Part shown: in pieces, positions 16,618 through 25,793 of the stretch
How positions within the stretch are numbered: the first letter of the stretch is position 1
Layout of the letters: every line of letters begins with the position of its first letter
Assembly (NCBI GenBank): GCA_016784965.1
Contig: JADHTQ010000022.1
Coordinates: forward strand, 1 to 64,000
Origin: Bacteriovoracaceae bacterium
GTDB lineage: Bacteria; Bdellovibrionota; Bacteriovoracia; Bacteriovoracales; Bacteriovoracaceae
Length of the DNA: 64,000 bases
Reading direction: 5' to 3'
Position numbers and translations under genes: made by a program
The notes under the pieces: generated by a model
Seen by the model: the letters and a program-made list of their open reading frames with translations, nothing else
The model's database searches: none
What the model was told of the DNA's origin: nothing

Positions 16618-17706
16618 ATGGCCTTTAATCTTAATAACCTTTGTGATCTACTCAAAGTGGCAATAGAGCATAAGGCATCTGATGTACACTTAAGAACTAA
16701 TGAGCCGCCGACACTGAGAATCCGCGGAGATTTAGTTCTAGTTAAGGCCCCGCCCCTAACCCAAGAAGATATCATTGATATTTGCAAAATAGTTTTTCAT
16801 GACAAAAAACATATCACCAATATTGATAATATCAATGAACTAGATGGCAGTTTTAATCCACCAAATATTTGTAGGCTACGCTATAATTTTTTTAGATATA
16901 AGCAACAGATTGGAATAATTTTTCGGATTATAAAAAATAAAATACCTTCCATTACTGAGTTGGGCCTGGCACCTGTTACTGGCAAAATTGCACAGAGGAA
17001 CAGGGGATTAATTTTACTTACGGGTGCAACTGGCTCAGGTAAAAGTACTACTTTGGCTTCTATGATTGATCATATAAATAAAACTAGACCAGTACACGTT
17101 ATAACCATTGAAGACCCTATTGAATTTACCTATGATCAGGCAAAGGCCCGCATCAGCCAACGGGAGGTGGGCCTTGATACTGAGAATTTTAAAGTAGCAC
17201 TGCGAGGTGCTCTCAGGCAAGATCCAGACGTAATTTCCATTGGGGAGTTAAGAGATTATGAAACTATCTCAACTGCCCTGAAAGCTTCAGAAACGGGACA
17301 TGCAGTTTTTGCAACTGTGCACACAACTGATGCTGTTAGTACAATTAGCCGAATTATTGCTATGTTTCCACAGGAACAGCAAGATGAGGTAAAAAAACGA
17401 CTTTCAGAAAACTTATATGCAACGATTAGCCAAAGGCTTCTAAAGCGCAGTGACTCAAAAGGGATGCTCGTAGCTCAAGAGATTATGATAACAGGGCCTG
17501 GTGTTAAAGAGTGCATATTGGGAACTGAGCCTTTAGGAAATATTAATGGCATAATAAAGCGGGGCAAAGGCAAAGGCGGCAATGGTTCCCAAAGCTTTGA
17601 TCAACACATCTTAGATCTTTTTAATAATAAGAAAATCTCTAAAGAGACTGCTCTTTCTGCTGTGGCATCAGAGGCTGATTTCATGCAACAGTTGATTGTC
17701 AATTAA
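16618..17706 (+). CDS. pilT: Type IV pilus retraction ATPase, PilT/PilU family
   Basis: A hexameric AAA-like ATPase that powers retraction of type IV pili, needed for twitching and, in Bdellovibrio-like predators, prey entry. The 362 residues contain a PAS-like N-domain (SDVHLRTNEPPTLRIRGDL), Walker A GATGSGKS (about 136-143), the Asp box with ITIEDPIEF, Walker B region DPDVISIGELRDYET, and the His box ATVHTTDAVSTI. A Gly/Lys-rich insertion (KRGKGKGGNGSQSF, about 320-334) differs from E. coli-type PilT and is closer to PilU. SD AAGGAG precedes the ATG. No other pilus genes are adjacent. It overlaps the convergent downstream gene by 4 nt. Confidence 0.9.
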   Translation: MAFNLNNLCDLLKVAIEHKASDVHLRTNEPPTLRIRGDLVLVKAPPLTQEDIIDICKIVFHDKKHITNIDNINELDGSFNPPNICRLRYNFFRYKQQIGIIFRIIKNKIPSITELGLAPVTGKIAQRNRGLILLTGATGSGKSTTLASMIDHINKTRPVHVITIEDPIEFTYDQAKARISQREVGLDTENFKVALRGALRQDPDVISIGELRDYETISTALKASETGHAVFATVHTTDAVSTISRIIAMFPQEQQDEVKKRLSENLYATISQRLLKRSDSKGMLVAQEIMITGPGVKECILGTEPLGNINGIIKRGKGKGGNGSQSFDQHILDLFNNKKISKETALSAVASEADFMQQLIVN

Positions 17707-18056
17707 CCTTTTACAATAAAGTGAAAATAGGCAGTAGCTCCTGCAATGGCCAGCAGTATAACAGATAAAATATAAAGTATCTTGGATGATCCATCAGTTT
17801 GTTCATCATCGTCTGCATCATTTGGATCTTGATACATACTCATCTCAGATCGAAATTTTTCTTTCCGCTTTCTCTTTTTTTGGAAGTTTTCAAAGTTTAG
17901 TTCTAATTTTGATACTGGCCTTCTCGACAGCGAGGGTTTCCCCGCCTTTTTTTTGAGGAGGTTGCTTTTTTCTTTTTTGGGATCATCAGAACCCTCAGAT
18001 TCTACTACAAACGTCCAAGAACTTGTCTGCTTTTCTTTTTTTTCATTATCTGCCAT
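17703..18056 (-). CDS. Tail-anchored hypothetical membrane protein
   Basis: A 117-residue protein with a very charged, Lys-rich cytoplasmic part (KKEKSNLLKKKAGKPSLSRR, KKRKRKEKF) and one C-terminal transmembrane segment (about 93-112) followed by only a few residues, i.e. a tail-anchored layout. No domain is recognised. It overlaps the upstream prc gene by 11 bases and is therefore probably translated from the same mRNA; it may help place or regulate the protease, but that is inference. It has a 4-nt convergent overlap with pilT. Confidence 0.65.
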   Translation of the reverse strand: MADNEKKEKQTSSWTFVVESEGSDDPKKEKSNLLKKKAGKPSLSRRPVSKLELNFENFQKKRKRKEKFRSEMSMYQDPNDADDDEQTDGSSKILYILSVILLAIAGATAYFHFIVKG

Positions 18057-20337
18057 TTATTAAACCTATCAATTTTTTACCGTTTGCCAGGTGTATCATA
18101 TCACCTATAATATGCATGGTCTCCTCTAATCCTACATCCTTTTGGAGAGACTCAACCCACTCCTTTTTTCTTTCTTTAAACTCCTGCTTCCATTTGGCCC
18201 GATCGCTCTTTCTAATTTTATCAGCTGACATTAAGGATTTCTCATAATTTGTTACTAGTAAATCTTTACTTAAATCGTCCAGTTTAAGTTTTTTGATCAT
18301 CTCTTTATTCTCTTTATTTTCTTTTTGCATCTTTGTGAGATTAAGTGTTACCATAGTCTCATCTCTACGTTTTTTGAGGTACGCCACACTTTCAATGGTT
18401 TTGGCAAAGCGCTTATTTTGTTTAATCCTGGCCAAACTTCTTTTCTTTAACAGACCGAGATCAAATTTACTTTTTGTCCAAGTAGAGTAATCTAAACTAT
18501 TTATTTTATCCCACGGCAGAGAAAAATCTAAGTCCTTCTCTCTATTTTTTGCATAAGAAAATGGGTCGGGTAGGACTAGCTGTGGTGTAACACCTGTGTA
18601 TTGAGTAGAGTCTCCAGTTACTCGATAGAATTTTTGGATAGTAATTTTTAAGGCCCCCATTGTAGGGCCAAACAAACTAAGTAGTGGTCCTTGATTGAGG
18701 CTGACTACGGCCTGAACAGTTCCTTTGCCGTGAGAAAATTCTCCTCCAACAATAATTGCCCGGCCATAATCTTGCAGGGCCCCGGCCAAAATCTCAGATG
18801 CTGAAGCACTAAAGCGATTGATCATGACAACCAAGGGCCCATCATAAGCAATTGTTTCATCGGTGTCTTTTAAAATTTCAGTTTTACCAGAAAAATCTCT
18901 TACCTGTACGATTGGTCCCTTTTTAATAAAGAGTCCGGACATCTTTCTAGCATCCTCTAATGCTCCACCACCATTGTTGCGTAGATCTAAAATAATCCCT
19001 TTAACTTTTTTCTTTTGTAATGAGGCCAGCTCTTTGGCAACATCATCGGAGCAGTTTCTTTCTTGTCCATTGCCAAAATCTCGGTAAAATTTGGGAACAA
19101 GTATATAACCAATTTTTTCCTTAGAACCTTTTATTTGCAAAATTGAAGATTTGGTAAAGGATGCACCAATTTGCACAACATCGCGAATAATAGAAATGGT
19201 TTTTACTGTTTTATCTACTTTTTTAATTCTAAGGCGTACTTCGGTGCCTTTTTTGCCACGTATATACCTTACGGCATCGTCGACCCGCATATCTTCGAGG
19301 TCAACCAGCTCACCGTCACCCTGGGATACTCCTAGAATAAGGTCATCAACCTCAAGTTCTTTTTTCCTCCAAGCAGCACCTCCAGGTACAATTTTAACCA
19401 CTTTAATAAATGCACCATCTTCAGTTAAAACAGCACCAATACCTTCTAGGCTGCCAGAAATGTCGATGTCAAAATCCTCTTTTTTCTTTGGAGGTAGGTA
19501 AGTTGTGTGAGGATCAAAAACTGTTGTAATGGAGTTTATAAACTTTTCTAAATAGTCGTCATATTCATCTTTTAACAACCTTTCAAAAAAACGGTGATAT
19601 TTTTTTGCAATGGCTTCATGGGCCTTATCCCGCATTTGTTGGTCTGTTAGTTTTTTCTTTTTCTTTTCCTTTTTCTTTTTCTTTTTCTTTTTCTTTTTCT
19701 TTTTCTTTTTTTTGTCTTTATCCTCTTCATTCTGCTCGTCTACTAACGATAGATACCTATTTACCACTGAATGTTTAAACGATTTTCTCCAGTGGTCCTT
19801 TAACTCCTTGGGGTTAGTAAGAAATTTCCTTTTGTCAGAATCGAGCTCTAACGACTCATCTTTTGTAAAATCAAATGGTTTTTTGAACAGCTCAGTTTGA
19901 AATTTCTCAATTTGCGTTATGCGCTTTCTAAGCAGTTTAATGGTGAGATTTAAAAGTTTTGGATCTCCTGAATTTAGCTGGTCATCCATTTGTAATTCAA
20001 ATTGTTTTAATTGGTCGATATCACTTTGCAGCAAAAACTGCTTTCCATAATCCACCCGCTCTAAAAATTTGGTGAATGCATGTTTGGAAACTTTGTCATC
20101 AACTTCTGCGTGTTTGTAGTGATAAATTTCTAAATGTTTTTTGATGAGGGTGCCAACAATTTTATTCTTTCTTAAATCTTTGGGCGAAATTTTGGGTAGC
20201 TTTTTGGAGATTAGATCAACATTTTCATGGCCGCCTTTTTCCAAACCGTCTATAACACCACGAGAGATCTTTGGACCTGCTGCACATGCATTAAAACCAA
20301 AGAGGGCGGTCAACAACACTAAAATCAATTTGTTCAT
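18046..20337 (-). CDS. prc: C-terminal processing (tail-specific) protease Prc
   Basis: Periplasmic S41 protease that degrades proteins with nonpolar C-termini. The ATG at 20337 lies 7 nt after GGAGA and is preferred to the one at 20343, giving 763 residues with a signal peptide (NKLILVLLTALFGFNA). An N-terminal helical domain, a PDZ domain (about 290-375, GSLEGIGAVLTEDGAFIKVV), and the catalytic domain follow. Catalytic Ser sits in RFSASASEILAGALQDYG (about 510) and Lys in HGKGTVQ (about 536). Length is near that of E. coli Prc (682) plus an insertion: a run of roughly 20 Lys residues broken by one Glu at about 210-231, encoded by a CTTTTT repeat. Confidence 0.9.
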   Translation of the reverse strand: MNKLILVLLTALFGFNACAAGPKISRGVIDGLEKGGHENVDLISKKLPKISPKDLRKNKIVGTLIKKHLEIYHYKHAEVDDKVSKHAFTKFLERVDYGKQFLLQSDIDQLKQFELQMDDQLNSGDPKLLNLTIKLLRKRITQIEKFQTELFKKPFDFTKDESLELDSDKRKFLTNPKELKDHWRKSFKHSVVNRYLSLVDEQNEEDKDKKKKKKKKKKKKKKKEKKKKKLTDQQMRDKAHEAIAKKYHRFFERLLKDEYDDYLEKFINSITTVFDPHTTYLPPKKKEDFDIDISGSLEGIGAVLTEDGAFIKVVKIVPGGAAWRKKELEVDDLILGVSQGDGELVDLEDMRVDDAVRYIRGKKGTEVRLRIKKVDKTVKTISIIRDVVQIGASFTKSSILQIKGSKEKIGYILVPKFYRDFGNGQERNCSDDVAKELASLQKKKVKGIILDLRNNGGGALEDARKMSGLFIKKGPIVQVRDFSGKTEILKDTDETIAYDGPLVVMINRFSASASEILAGALQDYGRAIIVGGEFSHGKGTVQAVVSLNQGPLLSLFGPTMGALKITIQKFYRVTGDSTQYTGVTPQLVLPDPFSYAKNREKDLDFSLPWDKINSLDYSTWTKSKFDLGLLKKRSLARIKQNKRFAKTIESVAYLKKRRDETMVTLNLTKMQKENKENKEMIKKLKLDDLSKDLLVTNYEKSLMSADKIRKSDRAKWKQEFKERKKEWVESLQKDVGLEETMHIIGDMIHLANGKKLIGLINGR
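19651..19713. repeat. CTTTTT simple-sequence tract encoding polylysine
   Basis: A nearly pure run of CTTTTT hexamers, about seven exact units from 19669 with imperfect units before, codes for Lys-Lys pairs on the minus strand within prc. Hexamer gain or loss adds or removes two lysines without shifting the frame. Confidence 0.85.
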
Positions 20338-20407
20338 AAACATTCTCCGCGAAACTTATCTTCATCTTATTTTAATGCTCAATTGCAAAACGAGAAAGAA
20401 GAAAATG

Positions 20408-21622
20408 CTATCTTAAACTTTTTATTTCACCGGTTGGCAATATCTCAACTACTGTCGCCTGCTTAAAATATTCAGCTATTTCAATAGATGAATCAAGATC
20501 TGTACAGACACTTTTTACATACTCCACATTTGGTTTAATGATCGGATGTTTAGGGGCAAACATAGAGCAGGCGTCGTCATGGGGCAACACAGAGATGTCA
20601 TGAGTACAAATTGTTTTTGCTAGGTTGATTATTTCTACTTTGTTAAGGCCAATTAGGGGCCTTAAAATTGGCCTTTTACTCAAAAGATCCATCATTGAAA
20701 TATTGCCAATAGTCTGACTAGATACTTGACCTAAAGCGTCTCCTGTCAGTATGGCATCGGCCGCAATTTGATCTGCCAGAAAATTTGCGCAATCGAGCAT
20801 GTATTTTCTAAACAAAATAGTCTTATATTCAGGTCTACAATTTTTGGCAATTATTTTTTGAATTTCTCCAAATGGAAAAATGTATAGATTCATGCCATTT
20901 TGATATCTACCCAGCACTTGTGAGAGTTGTAAGATTTTCTCTTTAACCTCGTCTGATACGTATGGATAGGCATAAAAGAAAATAAAACTTTGCTTGCAAC
21001 CGCGTTTGCTCATTAAATAGCTAGAAACGGGAGAGTCGAAGCCACCAGAAAGCATGGTGAGCAGGTGGCCGCTGGTACCAACTGGAAGTCCTCCAATACC
21101 TAGCAGTTTTTGGCCTGATATAAAGGTACTTCTATCTAAAATTTTTATATCAATAAATACATCCGGGGAGATTACATCAACTTTAATTTTCTCCCCAAAC
21201 TTACACAGTAGCCTGTGCCCAATCTCTCTACTAAGCTCCATGCTATTCATACAAAAGGTCTTATTTGCTCTTTTAGATCTCACTTTAAAGGTTAGAAGTG
21301 ATTTTTGGTTTTTAGCGATTAAACTACTCATCTCCTCTATGGCAACCTCTGAAATCATCTCTAAATCAGAGTCAGAAGATTTGGCAGGATTGATGGAGTG
21401 GATACCCGGTACTTTTAATAAGGCATTTATAACATCATCTAAAAAATGTGAATCTGATTTTACAAGTAACCTTTGGGCCTCCTTGTAACAGTAGAATTTA
21501 TCTGCGTGATAGTATTTAACTACCGTTTTAATATGATTTGTCAGCGCCTTAAAGTAAGTTGGTCGGTTTTTGCCCTTAAGCCACAGCTCATCAACATTAA
21601 CTACTAACGTGTTATAATGCAT
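20408..21622 (-). CDS. thiI: tRNA 4-thiouridine synthetase ThiI
   Basis: ThiI adenylates and thiolates U8 of tRNA and, in many bacteria, passes sulfur to thiamine synthesis. The 404 residues contain the N-terminal ferredoxin-like start (VDELWLKGKNRPTYF), the RNA-binding THUMP domain (about 60-165) and the ATP PP-loop motif LSGGFDSPVSSYLM (about 190-203). The C-terminus ends after the PP-loop domain, so the rhodanese domain present in E. coli ThiI is absent; such short versions take sulfur directly from a dedicated cysteine desulfurase. That partner lies 23 bp upstream in the same direction. Confidence 0.93.
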   Translation of the reverse strand: MHYNTLVVNVDELWLKGKNRPTYFKALTNHIKTVVKYYHADKFYCYKEAQRLLVKSDSHFLDDVINALLKVPGIHSINPAKSSDSDLEMISEVAIEEMSSLIAKNQKSLLTFKVRSKRANKTFCMNSMELSREIGHRLLCKFGEKIKVDVISPDVFIDIKILDRSTFISGQKLLGIGGLPVGTSGHLLTMLSGGFDSPVSSYLMSKRGCKQSFIFFYAYPYVSDEVKEKILQLSQVLGRYQNGMNLYIFPFGEIQKIIAKNCRPEYKTILFRKYMLDCANFLADQIAADAILTGDALGQVSSQTIGNISMMDLLSKRPILRPLIGLNKVEIINLAKTICTHDISVLPHDDACSMFAPKHPIIKPNVEYVKSVCTDLDSSIEIAEYFKQATVVEILPTGEIKSLR

Positions 21623-21645
21623 AACATTCCCTCTTTAATGGTCGA

Positions 21646-22791
21646 TTATCTCTTCATTAGATATTGTAGTTCACTGTAGATATCACAGAGGTTATCTATC
21701 AAACAATCGATTTCTTTTTTTGAAGTCATGGTTCCCAGTGAGATACGCAGTACCTCTTTATGGTTCTTGGTGGGAATTTTAAGTGCACTAAAAACAGAGT
21801 TTTGCCCCTTTACTCTGGAAGAACATGCAGAAGTACTAGAGATAAAAATCTCAATTTGTTCCAAGTGGCGCAGTATAATGTCGCTTGAGACACCTGGTAA
21901 TATAAAAGTTAATATATAAGCAGAGGTGGTTTCTAGGCCAAAGAGAAATTTAATAGATGGGATTTTTTGTTGTAGACCGCTGCGAGCTATGCTGTTTAAA
22001 TGAGAAGCGAGCTCGAGGTTGGTCGACTGGTCTTTGATGCATACTTGGCAGGCCTTGGTAAATGCCTTGATAAGTGGAGCTGCTTGAGTGGAGGAGCGCA
22101 GCATGAATTCTTGACCACCTCCATCTAATAGCGGTTTAATTGTTGCGTCTTTTTTTAAGTACAGCCCGGCAATACCTTTTGGCCCATAAACTTTGTGAGA
22201 TGAAACTGACAGACTATCAAAGATTTGAGCATTCATATTTAAAGGGTGCTTGGTAAATCCTTGGGCATCATCTATATGGAGATGTATTTTTGGGAACTTT
22301 TGCTTAATTGCCTTGCCGATAATTTCAACGGGGTGAATGTGCCCACTTTGGTTATTTACCCGGGTTAGCACTACTAACTTTACCTGAGGGTTTACAGCTT
22401 TCAATAGCCCTTTACAGTCGATGGTTCCATCGTTGTTGGTCGGAATTTCTTCAACTGTAACGCCGCTGCTACCTAGCACACTTGCCGGGGCAGTTACGCT
22501 GGGGTGATCAGCTGATGAGATGAAAATTGTGTCACCTGGCAAAAGCTTTAGCCCTTTTATAATAGTATTGTTTGATTCAGTAGCAGAAGAGGTAAAAATA
22601 AAGTTATAGTCATCTGCTGTAGAGGTCAGTTGTAAAAAATATTGGCGACACTGCTCAATGTCATCTGCCAATTTCTTACCAAATTTATGGGCAGAAGATG
22701 GGTTGGCAAAGTCATCTTGGTGAGATTTAACCAATACTTCATATGCTTGAGGGCATATGGGGGTAGATGCAGCGTAGTCCAAATAAATCAT
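21646..22791 (-). CDS. Cysteine desulfurase (NifS/IscS family)
   Basis: PLP enzyme releasing sulfur from cysteine as a persulfide. The 381 residues show the N-terminal signature MIYLDYAASTPICPQA, the substrate-site TSSATESNNTIIKG, the PLP His/Asp region (ADHPSV, HIDDAQGF), the PLP-binding Lys in SVSSHKVYGPKG (about 199) and the catalytic Cys in STSACSSR (about 322). The short loop around the Cys places it nearer the NifS-like enzymes that pair with ThiI. Its stop is 23 bp before thiI, so it probably supplies sulfur for s4U8 in tRNA. cmoA starts divergently 57 bp away. Confidence 0.92.
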   Translation of the reverse strand: MIYLDYAASTPICPQAYEVLVKSHQDDFANPSSAHKFGKKLADDIEQCRQYFLQLTSTADDYNFIFTSSATESNNTIIKGLKLLPGDTIFISSADHPSVTAPASVLGSSGVTVEEIPTNNDGTIDCKGLLKAVNPQVKLVVLTRVNNQSGHIHPVEIIGKAIKQKFPKIHLHIDDAQGFTKHPLNMNAQIFDSLSVSSHKVYGPKGIAGLYLKKDATIKPLLDGGGQEFMLRSSTQAAPLIKAFTKACQVCIKDQSTNLELASHLNSIARSGLQQKIPSIKFLFGLETTSAYILTFILPGVSSDIILRHLEQIEIFISSTSACSSRVKGQNSVFSALKIPTKNHKEVLRISLGTMTSKKEIDCLIDNLCDIYSELQYLMKR

Positions 22792-22848
22792 GTGACGATT
22801 CCAGTAAAATTAGCTAAACAGTCTTATAACAAAATAGGGATATTTACA

Positions 22849-23589
22849 ATGACGATCACACCACTTCATGATCAAATATTTAAGACCAAGAAAGCCTTGA
22901 TTAAGCCATTTGAGTTTAATGATGAAGTGGCAGCTGTCTTTGATGACATGCTGAGTCGTTCGATTCCGTTCTACCACGATATCCATAAAGTTATTCTCGA
23001 CATTTTAGACAAATCATACCAAAAAACTGGTGTTATCTATGATCTTGGTTGCTCTACGGGCACTACACTTAGGTTAATCCACAAGCATTTGATGTGCCAA
23101 AACCTAAATGCAAAACTGATCGGTATTGATAATTCTTCCAGTATGATTAATAAGTGTCGCCAAGGCCTAATAGAGGATTTGGTGGTAGGAATTGATCTAA
23201 TATGCGACGATATAGAAAATGTTGAGCTTTTGGCCGCCCAAATGGTGATCATGAACTACACATTGCAGTTTATACCAAGGGATCGGCGCCTTGGGCTTGT
23301 GAAAAAAATTTATGACAGCTTAAATACTGGTGGTGTGTTTATCTTTTCAGAAAAGATTGTAAGCAGCAATACTTCAGTTAATGATCTTTTAACTGACTTG
23401 TATTACGACTTCAAAAGAAGAAATGGTTACTCAGAGCTTGAAATTTCTCAAAAAAGAGAGGCCTTGGAAAACGTGTTAATCCCCTTGACGGCCGAAGAAC
23501 AAATGGAACTGTTACAAAAAGCTGGCTTTGTTAAATGTGAAGTTTTGTTTAGATGGTATAACTTTGCCTGTTTTATAGGAATAAAGTGA
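22849..23589 (+). CDS. cmoA: Carboxy-SAM synthase CmoA
   Basis: CmoA converts SAM and prephenate to carboxy-SAM, the donor for cmo5U34 in the tRNA wobble position. The ATG at 22849 gives 246 residues, matching the family (about 247) and starting MTITPLHDQIF; a longer frame upstream overlaps the desulfurase and is not family sequence. Motifs: FDDMLSRSIPFYHDI, SAM motif I VIYDLGCSTGTTLRL, IGIDNSSSMINKC and MNYTLQFIP. The stop overlaps the next start (TGATG), so cmoA and cmoB are translationally coupled. Confidence 0.93.
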   Translation: MTITPLHDQIFKTKKALIKPFEFNDEVAAVFDDMLSRSIPFYHDIHKVILDILDKSYQKTGVIYDLGCSTGTTLRLIHKHLMCQNLNAKLIGIDNSSSMINKCRQGLIEDLVVGIDLICDDIENVELLAAQMVIMNYTLQFIPRDRRLGLVKKIYDSLNTGGVFIFSEKIVSSNTSVNDLLTDLYYDFKRRNGYSELEISQKREALENVLIPLTAEEQMELLQKAGFVKCEVLFRWYNFACFIGIK

Positions 23590-24563
23590 TGCCCCTAGAC
23601 TATTTAAAAAGCTATAGTCAGTTTTGTGACCTCGATATACTTAGAGATTTACAAGCGACTTTATACCAAAAAAAACTGGCCATAAAGCAGGGCCAGCAAT
23701 TTTTAAGCTACCTTGAAGATCTTCCAAGTATTCCCTCTTCTACTTATTTAGACCTATCTTCAGATGAAGTTATTATCGGTTTAGAGGATGAGCTTGATAC
23801 CCAGCAAAAGATGCAGCTAAAAAAGTGTTGCGAAAACCTTATACCCTGGAGAAAAGGGCCATTTGCTCTGTTTGGAATGGATTTAGATGCTGAGTGGAGA
23901 TCAGATTTTAAGTGGCGGCGCCTTGAGAGTTACCTCATGCCCCTAAAAGACAAGGTAGTTTTAGATATTGGCTGTAATAATGGTTACTTTATGTTCAAAA
24001 TGATGGCGCAAAACCCTAAGTTAATTATGGGGTTTGATCCTACAATTCGCTACTATGTCCAATTTAAGCTACTACAACATTTAGCTCAAATTCCTTCCAT
24101 GCACTTTGAATTATTTGGTATTGAACACTTAAGTCATTTTAGGACATTTTATGATGTGATTTTCTCGATGGGAATTATCTATCATCATCGCCACCCCATC
24201 CAGCAGTTACTCGATATGCACAATGCTTTAAGGCCTGGCGGGCAATTAATCCTAGAGACAATGGGTATACCCGGTAGTGATTCAATTGCACTTTGTCCTG
24301 CAGACCGGTATGCCAAAATGCCCAATACTTGGTTTATTCCCACACTTCCTTGTTTGATTAATTGGGTAAAGCGAACTTACTTTGTCGATATTGAAGTCAT
24401 TTCTGATACACAGCTAACAAGTAGTGAACAGCGTTTGACCAAGTGGTGTCCGGCTCCCTATCAATCGCTGAATGATTTTTTAGATCCAAGTGATCAAAAT
24501 CTCACACTAGAGGGGTACCCTGCACCTCGTAGGTTTTGTATAGCTGCAAGAAAACGTGGGTAG
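23589..24563 (+). CDS. cmoB: tRNA U34 carboxymethyltransferase CmoB
   Basis: CmoB transfers the carboxymethyl group from carboxy-SAM to 5-hydroxyuridine-34 of tRNA. The 325 residues (family about 323) show PWRKGPFALFGMDLDAEWRS, the SAM-binding VVLDIGCNNGYFMFKM (about 120-135), GFDPTIRYYVQF, SMGIIYHHRHP and the CmoB-specific KWCPAPYQSLNDF near the end. The start is the ATG inside TGATG shared with cmoA; a GTG one codon earlier is possible. Synthesis of the two enzymes in one operon is the usual arrangement. Confidence 0.94.
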   Translation: MPLDYLKSYSQFCDLDILRDLQATLYQKKLAIKQGQQFLSYLEDLPSIPSSTYLDLSSDEVIIGLEDELDTQQKMQLKKCCENLIPWRKGPFALFGMDLDAEWRSDFKWRRLESYLMPLKDKVVLDIGCNNGYFMFKMMAQNPKLIMGFDPTIRYYVQFKLLQHLAQIPSMHFELFGIEHLSHFRTFYDVIFSMGIIYHHRHPIQQLLDMHNALRPGGQLILETMGIPGSDSIALCPADRYAKMPNTWFIPTLPCLINWVKRTYFVDIEVISDTQLTSSEQRLTKWCPAPYQSLNDFLDPSDQNLTLEGYPAPRRFCIAARKRG

Positions 24564-24572
24564 CACTAATTT

Positions 24573-25586
24573 TTACAGTGCAGGAGCATAGGTATCTAAG
24601 CTAAATCGATGTAAGGCATCTTGGTAAGACTCCTTGGTACCCATGGAAATTAAGCAGTCTCCTTCTTGAAAGACGTACTCTTTTTTGGGAAAAAAGACAA
24701 ACTGTTCGTCTGGTTTTCGCACTCCTACTATAATGAGTTCCGGCATTTCAGGACCTTTGGTCTCTAAGTCTTGACCAATAAGGCTCGATCCCTTTAAAAC
24801 CAGCAGGTCTGCCAGTTGAATTCTTTTACCTTTAACACTTGCGCCGGTAATGTCTAAAAAATCTTCTACTGCTGGATTAATAATCGATTCAGCAATCTTT
24901 TTTCCAGACATAATAATCGGTAAAATAACCTTGTCAGCGCCGGCCCTTAAAATTCGTTTTTTTGCTGCCTCATCTTCTGCTCTGACAACTATATGGAGTT
25001 TTGGATTAATCGATCTAGATGCCAGGGCAATATAAAGTCCATCAGCATCACTATCAATCATCGATGCAATAACTTTTGCCTTCTTAACTCCTGCTAGAAA
25101 TAAATTATCATCATTGGCAGCATCGCCTTCGATCCAAAAGTAGTTAGTTTTTTTCAGTAGTGCTATGTGATCAGCTTTTTTTTCGATTACAACAAATTTG
25201 GCCTTTTGACTTGCCAGCTCTCTGCAAATCACCTGCCCAATTCGTCCAAATCCACAAATAATGGTATGGTTTTTAAGTTCTGCAATCTTTTTATTCATCT
25301 TCTCCCTTCTCCTTTTTTCAAAATCTTTACCGACAATGAGTGCCATCAAAGCAGTGGCAAAGTATGCAAACATAGCAATACCCAAAACCATCAGACCCAT
25401 TGTAAAATACTTCCCATAAGGGGAGAGTTCTCTTACTTCTTTAAAACCAGTCGTAGTGATAGTAATCATGGTCATATAAAGAGAGTCGGTAAAATTCCAG
25501 TTTTCTAATACCATGTAGCCTGTGATCCCAACAAAAATTAAAGAAAAGATAATTATCAAAATATGTGAAAGCTTTAAATTGTTCAT
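24573..25586 (-). CDS. Kch-type potassium channel with RCK/TrkA domain
   Basis: A 337-residue two-helix channel: TM1 about 8-27, pore helix and filter around residues 36-50, TM2 about 58-82, then a cytoplasmic RCK_N domain with dinucleotide-binding start IICGFGRIGQVICREL (about 110) and an RCK_C domain (about 250-325). It should gate K+ flow in response to a ligand. The filter reads TITTTGFKEV instead of canonical TVGYGD; GF-type filters occur in related TrkA-N channels, but the Lys after GF is unusual and could change selectivity. It stands alone, convergent with cmoB at 9 bp. Confidence 0.87.
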   Translation of the reverse strand: MNNLKLSHILIIIFSLIFVGITGYMVLENWNFTDSLYMTMITITTTGFKEVRELSPYGKYFTMGLMVLGIAMFAYFATALMALIVGKDFEKRRREKMNKKIAELKNHTIICGFGRIGQVICRELASQKAKFVVIEKKADHIALLKKTNYFWIEGDAANDDNLFLAGVKKAKVIASMIDSDADGLYIALASRSINPKLHIVVRAEDEAAKKRILRAGADKVILPIIMSGKKIAESIINPAVEDFLDITGASVKGKRIQLADLLVLKGSSLIGQDLETKGPEMPELIIVGVRKPDEQFVFFPKKEYVFQEGDCLISMGTKESYQDALHRFSLDTYAPAL

Positions 25587-25793
25587 AGTACTTATTCTGC
25601 GCGTTTTCCAAATTTAATGCAACTGCTATTCGGAGTTGAATGTTGTGTAAAAATTTCAATTTGAGTAAAAAATTCCATATAGGGTTATTGTTATATACAA
25701 TTTGCGGATTCTTAGATATGGTGTGACAGAAATCACAATGATAATTAATTCACGTTGTAAGGCTTTATTTTTACAAGTGAAATAGGAAAAGCG

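Noticed and set aside
19610-19900. Plus-strand frame with a long phenylalanine run
   Set aside because: It is the mirror of the polylysine codons of prc and not a real membrane protein.
22642-22848. Upstream extension of cmoA
   Set aside because: It lies antisense to the desulfurase gene and does not match the CmoA family; ATG 22849 gives the normal length.
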